DNA from: CAYVTD01 sp964454445
GTDB lineage: Bacteria; Bacteroidota; Ignavibacteria; Kapaibacteriales; UBA2268
Direction: 5' to 3'
Assembly (NCBI GenBank): GCA_964454445.1
Contig: CAYVTD010000013.1
Coordinates: forward strand, 1 to 62,140
DNA length: 62,140 nucleotides
Shown: positions 9,027 through 17,817 of the stretch, one piece after another
How the letters are laid out: each line of letters starts with the position of its first letter
How positions within the stretch are numbered: position 1 is the stretch's first letter
The notes under the pieces: generated by a model
The model's database searches: none
Told to the model about the DNA's origin: nothing
The model's input: the letters and a program-made list of their open reading frames with translations, nothing else
Program-made: the position numbers and the translations under genes

Positions 9027-11180
9027 ATGAAAAATTTTCTTTTTTTTGTTTTACTTATAATTATAATATTCGCACCTGCATTATCTGAAGATAACGTACT
9101 TGATAGCCGCTATGGCATTTATGGTGCATTCAATTTCAATTTTCATTCTGCAGATTTCAACAAACTCAGAGATATACCAAATTGCTGTCCTCAATTTGAA
9201 AACGGCTCGGGAACAGGCTTGAATATTGGTGCTTTATATGAAGTGCCGCTAAGCAAGCAGCTTCTGCTTGGTTTTCGTTTTGGTTATATGACTCTTGATG
9301 GCGAATTGACGAATACTGAATCTACTTTAGTTATAGTCAATAGACGACTAGCAAGCGGCGAATTTACGCACACAATGATAGGTAAGTTTTCCAATATTGG
9401 CATAGAGCCATATTTTTCCTATCAGCTTTTTAATTATTTTTTTCTAGGTGTTGGTCTTCGTTTCGGAGCCAATCTGACAGCAACATACAACCAAAAGGAA
9501 GAAATTACAAAGCCTGCAAGCGTTGGTACATTTGCAGATTCACTTGGAAATGACACTTATAGCAGAACAAGAAATGTCCGCTCAGGAGATATTCCCGATG
9601 CTGTTTCTCCAATTAACCATTTGATATTTAGAGCGAATTACGATTTGCCACTTAATAAAGACAGATCTATGCTGTTGTCGCCTGAAATGGCTTTCTATGT
9701 TAGTTTAAACGAATTTGTCAAGGAAACAAGTTGGAAGGTCGGCACTCTTAGTTTGGGCTTGTCTATAAAGTATTCTCCGAAGTCTTTTCAAAAGAAAATC
9801 GAAGAGTTCAAGGAGGATATCATTATTGACACGATTCACATCGCCTCAGAAAACGTAAAGTCAGAGGAAATTGTCATTGGAAAGCAATTAAAGAGAACAA
9901 TAGTAAAAGAAACAGACGGTAAAATCGAAACAACAGACTTCATAAAAAGAACTGACACACTTCTCTATCCAAAAACTTATGAACTATCTGGCGATATTTT
10001 TCTTTTTGGAGTTGATAAAGATGGCCAAGAGATAGACAATCCCTTGTTTAAAATCGAAGAATTTGCATCGAACCGCTATCATCCATTGCTCAATTATATT
10101 TTCTTCGATGAGAATTCGTCAAATATTCCAGCGAGATATGTGCGCTTGAATGCGCAAGAAACAGATAATTTTTTTATTGATAGTCTTTATAATGAAACGA
10201 CTATTGAAGTTTATTTTCAATTACTTAACATTATCGGAAAGCGATTGGCGGAAAATGCAGATGCTAAACTAACAATAATTGGTTGCAATTCGGATATTGG
10301 CTTGGAAAAAGGGAATTCAGGATTATCTCTCAAACGAGCCGAGGCAGTAAAATCGTATTTGGTTGATGTATGGAAAATAAATGCAACCAGGTTGGAAGTT
10401 AAATCGAGGATTTTACCGGAAAAAGCATCATTTCCAGTTGAAGAAGAGGACAAGGCATCTGAAAATAGGCGGGTAGAGTTATATTCCGATAATTTCAAAG
10501 TTCTCGAGCCTGTCGTAATCGAAACAATCACTCGAACAGCAAATCCGCCAGTTGTCCGCTTCAAGCTAACAGCCAAGTCGGATACCGGTTTGGAAAAATG
10601 GAGAATTTATGCTACACAAACAAATATGGATAAAGACGAAAATTTTGAAAAAGTTGGCTCAGAGACTCTACCTGAAAAGGTGGATTGGCATCTTGAATCT
10701 TTTCAAAAATATATGCCTAGATATGCCCAACCAATTATTTATTCGCTCGATTTAACAGATAGAACTGGTAAAAATGAAAAAGTTGAAAAATCGTCGTCAG
10801 ATATGAATATCATATCAATAAAGCAAAAACGCATTCAAAAGATCGACGATTATGAAATCGAAAACTACAGTTTGATTCTATTTGATTTCGATAAAGCTGA
10901 TATCGAAGAAGGTAATAAAAGAGTCATTAACTTTATTTTAAGTAAAATAAAAGCATCTTCTCAGATTGAAATAAAAGGATATACTGACCGAACCGGCGAC
11001 GACGCATACAATAAACGGCTCTCGGGACGACGTGCGCAAGCTGCAAAAGCCGCCTTGAAACGACAAGATGCCATTTCGCTGGGTATTGGAGAGGATGTTT
11101 TGCTTTATGACAATGATCTGCCAGAGGGACGATTCTATTGCCGAACAGTCGAGGTAACAATAAAAACAAAAGTTGAATAG
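9027..11180 (+). CDS. Outer membrane protein with two OmpA-like domains
   Basis: I chose the ATG at 9027 over one at 9012 because AGGA precedes it and a signal peptide (KNFLFFVLLIIIIF...) then begins at once. The protein has about 717 residues. The first 270 look like a beta-barrel or barrel-like porin region. An OmpA-like domain follows around 350-490 (LSLKRAEAVKSYL, then ENRRVEL), then an Ig-like linker, then a second OmpA-like domain at about 615-717 (FDFDKADIEEGNKRV, GYTDRTGDDAYNKRLSGRRAQAAK). OmpA domains bind peptidoglycan, so it likely anchors the outer membrane to the wall. In the second domain the usual NRRVE end reads CRTVE. The YbbR-like gene follows after 15 bases. Confidence 0.83.
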   Translation: MKNFLFFVLLIIIIFAPALSEDNVLDSRYGIYGAFNFNFHSADFNKLRDIPNCCPQFENGSGTGLNIGALYEVPLSKQLLLGFRFGYMTLDGELTNTESTLVIVNRRLASGEFTHTMIGKFSNIGIEPYFSYQLFNYFFLGVGLRFGANLTATYNQKEEITKPASVGTFADSLGNDTYSRTRNVRSGDIPDAVSPINHLIFRANYDLPLNKDRSMLLSPEMAFYVSLNEFVKETSWKVGTLSLGLSIKYSPKSFQKKIEEFKEDIIIDTIHIASENVKSEEIVIGKQLKRTIVKETDGKIETTDFIKRTDTLLYPKTYELSGDIFLFGVDKDGQEIDNPLFKIEEFASNRYHPLLNYIFFDENSSNIPARYVRLNAQETDNFFIDSLYNETTIEVYFQLLNIIGKRLAENADAKLTIIGCNSDIGLEKGNSGLSLKRAEAVKSYLVDVWKINATRLEVKSRILPEKASFPVEEEDKASENRRVELYSDNFKVLEPVVIETITRTANPPVVRFKLTAKSDTGLEKWRIYATQTNMDKDENFEKVGSETLPEKVDWHLESFQKYMPRYAQPIIYSLDLTDRTGKNEKVEKSSSDMNIISIKQKRIQKIDDYEIENYSLILFDFDKADIEEGNKRVINFILSKIKASSQIEIKGYTDRTGDDAYNKRLSGRRAQAAKAALKRQDAISLGIGEDVLLYDNDLPEGRFYCRTVEVTIKTKVE

Positions 11181-11195
11181 GATCTTAAAATTTTA

Positions 11196-12182
11196 ATGAA
11201 AAAAAAGAAAACTCAAATAAAAGATTATCTATCCTCAGGTGGGAAAATGCTGTTGTCCAAATCTTTTTTGGTGGCATTTTTCTTTGCCATTGCCTTGTGG
11301 GCATTTAATACAATGAACGACACTTATATAGTAACGTATTCTATTCCCTTGAGCATCAAAGTACCAAAGAACAGGGCTATCGAAGGGGTGGTACCTGAAA
11401 AGATTCCGGTGAAATTACGTGGACAAGGCTGGAACTTGTTTTTTATAATGAACTTCAACAACACAGCTCGATGCGAAATTGACTTAAGCAAAACAGATAT
11501 TGCCGATTTTAAATATCATTTAACATATAGCGATATTTTATCTGGTGTCCAAGATATGGTCAATGTCGAGGCAGTCGATGTGGGAGGGAAACTTTTCGAC
11601 CTTAGTATTGGCAAAATGGTAGAGAAAAAAATCCCGGTAATACCTGATGCTGATATAAAGACAAGGCGTATGCTTATGCTTGCAGGCATTGTCAAATCGC
11701 TCCCTGATAGCATCATTATACGAGGTAATAAAAAAGTGGTTGACTCTATCAATAGTTGGTTTACCGAAAAAATCGAACTCAGAGATGTTTATAAACCATT
11801 TAATCAAAAAGTTCTCTTGGTTAAACCACTGCCGGTTGTTACATTAAGTGTTACCGAAGTAAAAGTTTATGCTGACATCCAACAAACAGCCGAGATGTGT
11901 ATTTACGATGTGCCGATTACTGTCAGAGGAGGACGGCTGCCAAGAAACAATATATTATTACCTGAAAAAATAACGGTTTACCTTCGCGGTGGAGCTAAAG
12001 ATTTTGCTGAATATGGCTATTTAAACCTTCAGAGTTCAATCTCTGCATCAATAAATTATGCCGATTTAAACAACGACTCTGTTCAGTATACAATCCCGAA
12101 AGTCAAGGCACCAATTCAGTTTACGGTTATAAAAACAGAACCTGAACAGATTGCCCCGGTAAGAATAATTAGTCAGAATTAA
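11196..12182 (+). CDS. YbbR-like domain protein
   Basis: The 328-residue protein has a cytoplasmic N-terminus, one membrane segment at about 22-40 (FLVAFFFAIALWAF) and a periplasmic part built from YbbR-like repeats. Features include YSIPLSIKVPKN, IPVKLRGQGWNLFF, PDSIIIRGNKKVVDSI, and IYDVPITVRGG near residue 240. In Firmicutes the relative CdaR regulates the c-di-AMP cyclase CdaA; no cyclase gene is adjacent here, so that role cannot be assumed. It ends 9 bases before the convergent DUF805 gene, with no terminator between them. Confidence 0.75.
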   Translation: MKKKKTQIKDYLSSGGKMLLSKSFLVAFFFAIALWAFNTMNDTYIVTYSIPLSIKVPKNRAIEGVVPEKIPVKLRGQGWNLFFIMNFNNTARCEIDLSKTDIADFKYHLTYSDILSGVQDMVNVEAVDVGGKLFDLSIGKMVEKKIPVIPDADIKTRRMLMLAGIVKSLPDSIIIRGNKKVVDSINSWFTEKIELRDVYKPFNQKVLLVKPLPVVTLSVTEVKVYADIQQTAEMCIYDVPITVRGGRLPRNNILLPEKITVYLRGGAKDFAEYGYLNLQSSISASINYADLNNDSVQYTIPKVKAPIQFTVIKTEPEQIAPVRIISQN

Positions 12183-12191
12183 AAATTTTGC

Positions 12192-12542
12192 TTATTGATG
12201 ATCTTTGGGATTCTCACCATACTGGTTTTCGCCAGGCTTGCTGTCCATAACAAATAATATCAATAACACCAAAGCACCCAAAAAAGGAACAAGACCTATT
12301 AACATTAGCCAACCGGACTGACCAATATCATGCAATCTACGGACACCAACGGCTAATCCCGGTATTAAAACAGCCAATCCATATAAAATGCTTAATATTC
12401 CGAAGAGCCCGAGCAGAGTGTCGATAACTCCGAGTATTAATCCTATGATCAAGTTAAACAAGGCAAAAAACCAGAATTCGCTGCGCCTCGAACGTCCCTC
12501 GAATTGAGCATATTTCTTTAATGCAAGTAGATACCAATTCAT
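12192..12542 (-). CDS. DUF805 family inner-membrane protein
   Basis: The 116-residue protein follows the DUF805 pattern closely: a short amphipathic N-terminus (WYLLALKKYAQFEGRSRRSEFW), a membrane hairpin, the signature VGVRRLHDIGQSGWLMLIGLVP, and a last membrane helix ending in a polar GENQYGENP tail. About four membrane segments are visible. The family includes E. coli YhaH; its biochemical role is unknown. It is transcribed convergently with the YbbR-like gene. Confidence 0.9.
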   Translation of the reverse strand: MNWYLLALKKYAQFEGRSRRSEFWFFALFNLIIGLILGVIDTLLGLFGILSILYGLAVLIPGLAVGVRRLHDIGQSGWLMLIGLVPFLGALVLLILFVMDSKPGENQYGENPKDHQ

Positions 12543-12853
12543 AATTTATCCTCCAATTAGTGAAAAAAGGTGAATTCAAACAAAAAGAAACACATATGCT
12601 TTATTATAAAATAAATTTCAAAAAAGATTTAAGTAAATTACAAAAATACAATCGACAAAACAAAGAATTTATTATATTGGCATTATATTTTTTTATAAGC
12701 CCGCAAAACAAACTCTAATTAGATAGTTATGAAAAAAAAGTAAATATATTAAATTTTTTATTCAAATACTTCAAATAGTTTTAGTATTTTAAAAAGTTTG
12801 TAAATGTCAAAAACAGAGAAAGAGTTTATATCTAAACGTTGAGAGGAGATTTT
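12543..12853. other. Divergent intergenic region, 311 bases
   Basis: An AT-rich spacer separates the divergent DUF805 and OPT transporter genes. Apart from the Shine-Dalgarno GAGGAG at 12843-12848, which fixes the transporter start, I see no convincing promoter, operator or structured RNA. Confidence 0.5.
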
Positions 12854-14902
12854 ATGGTTGAGGAGAAACGCTTTGTTCCTTTTGTTCCCGCTGAATCGAA
12901 TATGCCGGAGTTTACGATTAAAGCATTAGTAATCGGTTTAGTACTATGTGTTATACTAGGTGCAGCAAATGCCTATCTAGGACTGAAAGCAGGTATGACC
13001 ATTGCAGCTACTTATCCCGCGGCTGTTATTGGTATGGCTTTGCTTAAAGTTTTCAAGGGATCAATTCTTGAAGAGAACTTTACAAGAACAGTAGGCTCTA
13101 TCGGCGAATCAGTAGCCGCAGGGGCAGTGTTCACATTGCCGGCATTCTTTATATCAGGGATATGGCCCGAGTTTTATACAACTGGAAATTATATTATTTC
13201 CAGCTTGATAATGCTGACTGGTGGCGTTCTTGGTATAATGTTCGTGGCATTACTAAGGCGAGTAATGGTCGAAGACAAAGATTTGCCATTCCCGGAATCT
13301 GTAGCAGCTGCAGAAATACATAAAACAGGCCGATCGGCTGGTGGCAATTCAAAATTTTTATTTTATGCAATGGCTTTTGGCGGTTTGGTCAAGGCGCTTG
13401 GCGAGTTCAAGTTTTTTGCATTTACTTGGGAAAAATTTGTCGCTTTCGGTAAAAACGTAATCGGCTTGACAGGCACCAGTACTACTGCGGCAACCCAGGG
13501 AGGTATGCTACTTAGCTCACCCGGTTTGAAGCCGGCTTATATAGGTGTAGGTTATATTATCGGACCTCGACTTGCATCTCTTAATTTTAGCGGTGGTATC
13601 TTGGCTTGGGGGCTTCTAACTCCTATTTTGCTCTATTTTATTGCTCCATACCTGAATTTGGAAGCCGCAATTCAAGCATTGATGGCAGGAGCGGATCACA
13701 AATCTCTAGAGGAAGCAACAGAGATAATCTGGACACGTGCTGCTTATGATGTTTGGAAATTTATTGTTCGTCCAATAGCCATCGGTGGTATGCTCGTTGG
13801 CACTGCATTTACGCTATGGAAAATGAGAAAAAGCTTGTTTGCAGGTATTGCCCGCTCTGTTAGCGATGTTAAAAAAGCCGCAACAGGCGAATCAACAACT
13901 GCAAGAACAGATAAAGATATTAGTTTCAATTGGATACTTATCGGTATTCTTGGAGTTGCGTTAGCTACATTCTTAATAACGTTCCTTATTTTTAAAACGG
14001 AATTTTATGTAGCTCTGGTTGCATCGATTGTTATGATTATAGCCGGATTTTTCTTCGGAGCAGTTTCCGGTTATTTAGTAGGTATTATTGGCTCGTCTAA
14101 CAATCCAATATCAGGATTAACAATATCGACAGTAGTTGTAACTGCCCTTCTTATGTTAATACTTGGAGCAACAGGTATAGAAGGAATAGCAGCAACTCTC
14201 GCAGTAGCGGCAATAGTATGTGTTTCAGCTGCTGTTGCTGGCGAGATGCTCCAAGATTTGAAAGCAGGGCATATACTCGGTGGAACTCCTTGGAGAATGC
14301 AAATTGGAGATATTTTTGGGGTTGTTGTTGCTTCTGCTGTTATGTTCATTCCATTATTTATCCTACACGAAGGCGATATTATGTCGGGCGGAACTGGCTT
14401 TGGTGGCAAGGAGCTCCCTGCTCCACAAGCGAGTTTGATGGCATTATTATCGCAAGGCATTATCGGCGGCGAAATGGCTTGGCCCCTCATAATTGTCGGT
14501 ATGCTAATGGGTGCCGGATTCATTCTTATGCAAGTAAAAAGCCCAATGCTTGTGTCGATAGGTATGTATTTGCCGTTGGAAACAACATTCGCCATTTTCA
14601 TCGGAGGCGTAATAAAGGGTATCCTAGAGAGATTTCAAGAAAGAGCAAAACATAACGAAGCCCAAAAAGCAAGAACCGAAAATATTGGCGTGTTACTTGC
14701 TTCTGGTTTGATAGCCGGAGAGGCGCTCGTAGGGCTGCTGTTTGCTGGTTTGGCATTTGGTGAGATACAGATGTGGAGTTTCCCATATCCTTCGTTTATC
14801 ACTAGTTTATTTATATTTGTGCTCATTGGTTGGATATTGGTCAAGCTTCCATTATCCAAAGCTGGTAGGGCAGATGAACCAGCTCCGCCAAAAGCCATGT
14901 AA
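12854..14902 (+). CDS. OPT-family oligopeptide/metal-chelate transporter
   Basis: The ATG at 12854 is preceded by GAGGAG with good spacing; an in-frame TTG at 12839 lies upstream of that site and is unlikely. The protein has about 682 residues and roughly 15 hydrophobic segments. Family signs are the N-terminal EFTIKALVIGLVLCVILGAANAY region with GLKAGMTIAATYPAAVIGMAL, the FPESVAAAEIHK motif, IGSSNNPISGLTIST in the middle and MGAGFILMQVKSPMLVSIGMYLP near the end. OPT carriers import oligopeptides or siderophore-type chelates with protons; the substrate here is unknown. It appears monocistronic. Confidence 0.92.
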   Translation: MVEEKRFVPFVPAESNMPEFTIKALVIGLVLCVILGAANAYLGLKAGMTIAATYPAAVIGMALLKVFKGSILEENFTRTVGSIGESVAAGAVFTLPAFFISGIWPEFYTTGNYIISSLIMLTGGVLGIMFVALLRRVMVEDKDLPFPESVAAAEIHKTGRSAGGNSKFLFYAMAFGGLVKALGEFKFFAFTWEKFVAFGKNVIGLTGTSTTAATQGGMLLSSPGLKPAYIGVGYIIGPRLASLNFSGGILAWGLLTPILLYFIAPYLNLEAAIQALMAGADHKSLEEATEIIWTRAAYDVWKFIVRPIAIGGMLVGTAFTLWKMRKSLFAGIARSVSDVKKAATGESTTARTDKDISFNWILIGILGVALATFLITFLIFKTEFYVALVASIVMIIAGFFFGAVSGYLVGIIGSSNNPISGLTISTVVVTALLMLILGATGIEGIAATLAVAAIVCVSAAVAGEMLQDLKAGHILGGTPWRMQIGDIFGVVVASAVMFIPLFILHEGDIMSGGTGFGGKELPAPQASLMALLSQGIIGGEMAWPLIIVGMLMGAGFILMQVKSPMLVSIGMYLPLETTFAIFIGGVIKGILERFQERAKHNEAQKARTENIGVLLASGLIAGEALVGLLFAGLAFGEIQMWSFPYPSFITSLFIFVLIGWILVKLPLSKAGRADEPAPPKAM

Positions 14903-15238
14903 GAAATATCAACTATTGAGTCTTTTGTGAAATTTCTATTAGAAAGCAGTTGTGAAATCTATAAAAAAAGTTAAAAAGTAATTTATAAAGATTTGTATAA
15001 TGTATAATATATATTATTTTGTAGTAAAAACCATTGCAAATTGTTAATCGAAAATTCTACAAGAAAATCATAGTTAATGTTATTTTTTTTTAGATTTTAT
15101 TGTTTTAAGTTGTATATTAGTAAATATGTTTGAACAAAACAAGATTTTTTACTTTTTTTAGGAAAAAAACAGGTTTTGTTTAAAAAATAAAAAAGTATTG
15201 AAAATAAATCATTTTACATTAATTAAGGATGAAGTAAT
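14903..15238. other. Intergenic region before the GldM-like gene, 336 bases
   Basis: Very AT-rich, with long A and T runs. A weak Bacteroidetes-type promoter candidate occurs at 15100-15132: TTG, a 22-base spacer, then TATGTTTG (pattern TAnnTTTG). No hairpin terminator for the preceding transporter gene and no RNA gene were seen. Confidence 0.35.
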
Positions 15239-17731
15239 ATGTCAAAAGGCGGCGGCGCAGGAAAAGTGTACTTTGTTCTCTATCTTGCTGTTGTTCTTGA
15301 GCTTTTGATTATTATCGTCGAGCGTGACGAAGCTGAAGAACACCTGTTGAAAAAGCAAAAAGAGACAATGAGGATTGTTGAAAGTATTCTCCAACAATTA
15401 CAATCAGGTTCGGGTACTGAAGGTATCAATACTCGACCACAAGACGAAATAACTTTTCTCCCTGAGGGTTTTAACTCACAGCAAGAATTAAATGTTGATA
15501 TTAAACAATATAGGAAATACATTGTCGAAGTTGGTGTAACAGATATAACTAATGAGTTAAAATGGGACAAGAACTCAGGCGAATCTCAAACAGATTTCAC
15601 CGTGCGACTGAAAAAACTAGTTAAACTTGCCAATGTTCAAGAGATTGAATATCAATTATTCTTCAATGATAGCGATGATCCAAATAATGCTCCAGCATTT
15701 ATTTCTGAAGATACAATAAAGAAAAATAGAATAGATTTCACAAAAATGACTGCCGGTGATGAAGTTTATGCGTGGGATGGCACTCCTTGGAAATTCTTGG
15801 GGCTAAGGAAGCTTGTCCTCGATGATGGATTAACCTATAACAATCTGTTAAAGAATCATAGTATCGAAAATCTTACTTCTGATATGATTGTTCCAGAATA
15901 TCCATTAAACAAACGGATAACTATTGGCCCAAATTTCGCGCCTAAAGACATTGATACTAACTTTATATTCCACTATACTGGTGATTTAGATAGTCTTGCT
16001 GATAATAAAATTATTAGCTCATCAACCTCGAAGAAAAGGTCATTCTTTGTTTATTTCGAACCACCACGCCAAGCCGGCTGGTACAAATTGAGATTTGCTT
16101 CGCAAACTAACAGAATTTTAGGTGTCAAATCTGATGCCAATTACGAAGAACTGCCTGAAAACACAACTGTAAATATTGGTACTGTCCAGCTTACAGTAAA
16201 GGATTTAAGGAAGGTTATGAAAGAGCTTACGTCTACTCTTGAAAAATATCGTGATTTTCTCCCCGATTTTGAGGCATTCGCCAGGGACAAAGACGTAGAA
16301 AAATTTAATATGGGTTTAGTAAAATGCAAATCGATGACAGATAAAAGGGAAGAAACGAATACCGAATCTAAGGAAATGCAAAGTAAAATTGATCTCTATG
16401 GCTATATTGCCAAACTTCTTGCTCCTGGTCAATCGATTAACTTTGATCAAAACCGTGGTTCGATTGAGTTTAATATTCGCGTTACAACTCTGAATATGCC
16501 GCCAACAAAACCAAGTGTTTCTGGTCTTCCAAGCTACATTGCTTGTTTCGACAAGTTGCCGCCAGTATTCGAATTTGAAATAGGTCCTTTCCAGGGAGTA
16601 GATAAAAATAAGGTTTTTGGTAGGGTGCTTAATTCTAAAGGCGTTGAAGTAGCAAAAATAAATTGCACTTTGTCGTCTCAACAGTCTGTCGTGGCAAGTG
16701 CTTCCTCAGAAATCGGGAAATCACGAAAATACATTGGCACCGTCGATAGGGTTCTTGATGTTGCAGAAAAGAACTATATTATTGAGATTACTCATAATAT
16801 GGGATCTCAGAAAGCCGCAATTGATTCGGCAGATCTCGAGATATTTCCTTCGAAGATTGTAAATGAAGCCGATGTAATGAATAACTTTTCCGGGAAATAT
16901 AGTAACTCATATTATGGCGAGAAAGTTAATGTGTCGTTCAAGCCAGCATCGGGAAACAAACTAATTCCCGAACAATTTAGAACTTATCTTTTTACAGATC
17001 AAGAAACACAGCCAGTGCCACAAAGAGGTTTTTCAAACAGTGTGAACTGCGATGCGAAGTCGAATAACATAACATTGAGATTTACTTGGGTTCAGCCATT
17101 TACAAATACCGAGATTGACTTGTATCCTCAGGTCTCTGAACCAATTAAGCAAAGGCCCCCAAGAATAAATCAAAACAATAAAAACAAATCAATAACCGGA
17201 CCAGAGAATAGGATTTTAGTTGTTGTTTCTGGTATTATCATACCTGGCAGTTCTACGGGTAGCGCCGATAAACCTAAATCTGAAGTTGTTGTTGATAAAA
17301 CTATTAAAGTCAATACAGATAATCTTCTTAATGTAAAATCCTCAACAGCTTCGCCTGTAAGAGTAATAGAAGAAGGAGACGATAAATACAAGTTCTCATT
17401 CGAGTTGAGTGTCAAAATGGCTGATATGAAAAACTCAATAGATGGCAATTTAAGTTTTGGAGTTTCTGCTTATTCAATTAATCCTGTAAATAACAAATCA
17501 TCGGATAGAGAAACTGTTACAGTTACAATCCCAATGGATGATTTTTCACCCGATGGATTAGGTAGCTCCGGAGGCAGTTCTGGAGTTCCGGGCGGTAGAG
17601 GTTTACCTTCAAGAGGTAGTGGCGGCGGGACCCCACCACCTCCAGGCGGCGGTAGTGGCGGCGGAAGTGGGACCCCACCACCTCCAGGCGGTGGTAGTGG
17701 CGGCGGGACCCCACCACCAAGAGGAAGATAA
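15239..17731 (+). CDS. GldM-like single-pass periplasmic protein with Gly/Pro-rich tail
   Basis: The 830-residue protein starts with a short polar stretch and one membrane segment at about 10-27 (VYFVLYLAVVLELLIIIV), then a long periplasmic part. Residues about 30-110 and 320-400 are helical; the rest looks like serial beta-sandwich domains. The start shares the pattern VYF(V/I)LYLA with the protein at 41277-42776, which pairs with a GldL-like protein, and both have similar sandwich segments. This is the layout of GldM, the periplasmic arm of the T9SS/gliding motor; the match is architectural, not close. The last 50 residues repeat GGGTPPPPGG. It heads a cluster with two barrels and a VWA-OmpA protein. 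Confidence 0.55.
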   Translation: MSKGGGAGKVYFVLYLAVVLELLIIIVERDEAEEHLLKKQKETMRIVESILQQLQSGSGTEGINTRPQDEITFLPEGFNSQQELNVDIKQYRKYIVEVGVTDITNELKWDKNSGESQTDFTVRLKKLVKLANVQEIEYQLFFNDSDDPNNAPAFISEDTIKKNRIDFTKMTAGDEVYAWDGTPWKFLGLRKLVLDDGLTYNNLLKNHSIENLTSDMIVPEYPLNKRITIGPNFAPKDIDTNFIFHYTGDLDSLADNKIISSSTSKKRSFFVYFEPPRQAGWYKLRFASQTNRILGVKSDANYEELPENTTVNIGTVQLTVKDLRKVMKELTSTLEKYRDFLPDFEAFARDKDVEKFNMGLVKCKSMTDKREETNTESKEMQSKIDLYGYIAKLLAPGQSINFDQNRGSIEFNIRVTTLNMPPTKPSVSGLPSYIACFDKLPPVFEFEIGPFQGVDKNKVFGRVLNSKGVEVAKINCTLSSQQSVVASASSEIGKSRKYIGTVDRVLDVAEKNYIIEITHNMGSQKAAIDSADLEIFPSKIVNEADVMNNFSGKYSNSYYGEKVNVSFKPASGNKLIPEQFRTYLFTDQETQPVPQRGFSNSVNCDAKSNNITLRFTWVQPFTNTEIDLYPQVSEPIKQRPPRINQNNKNKSITGPENRILVVVSGIIIPGSSTGSADKPKSEVVVDKTIKVNTDNLLNVKSSTASPVRVIEEGDDKYKFSFELSVKMADMKNSIDGNLSFGVSAYSINPVNNKSSDRETVTVTIPMDDFSPDGLGSSGGSSGVPGGRGLPSRGSGGGTPPPPGGGSGGGSGTPPPPGGGSGGGTPPPRGR
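17612..17730 (+). repeat. GC-rich repeat encoding the GGG(S/T)PPPPG tail
   Basis: The unit GGTAGTGGCGGCGG...ACCCCACCACC recurs three times here with small changes. It encodes three GTPPP(P/R)G blocks separated by Gly/Ser linkers at the end of the GldM-like protein. The stretch is strikingly GC-rich compared with its AT-rich surroundings. Confidence 0.85.
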
Positions 17732-17817
17732 TTATTATTATGCTAATGAAGAACTAAAAAAATTGACGATATAATTTAAAAATAATAATTTTTTATAGTA
17801 ATAGGGAAAGAATTATA

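Noticed and set aside
14071..14601. Long minus-strand frame inside the OPT transporter gene
   Set aside because: It is the antisense shadow of a strongly supported membrane protein; its composition is an artefact of the hydrophobic codons.
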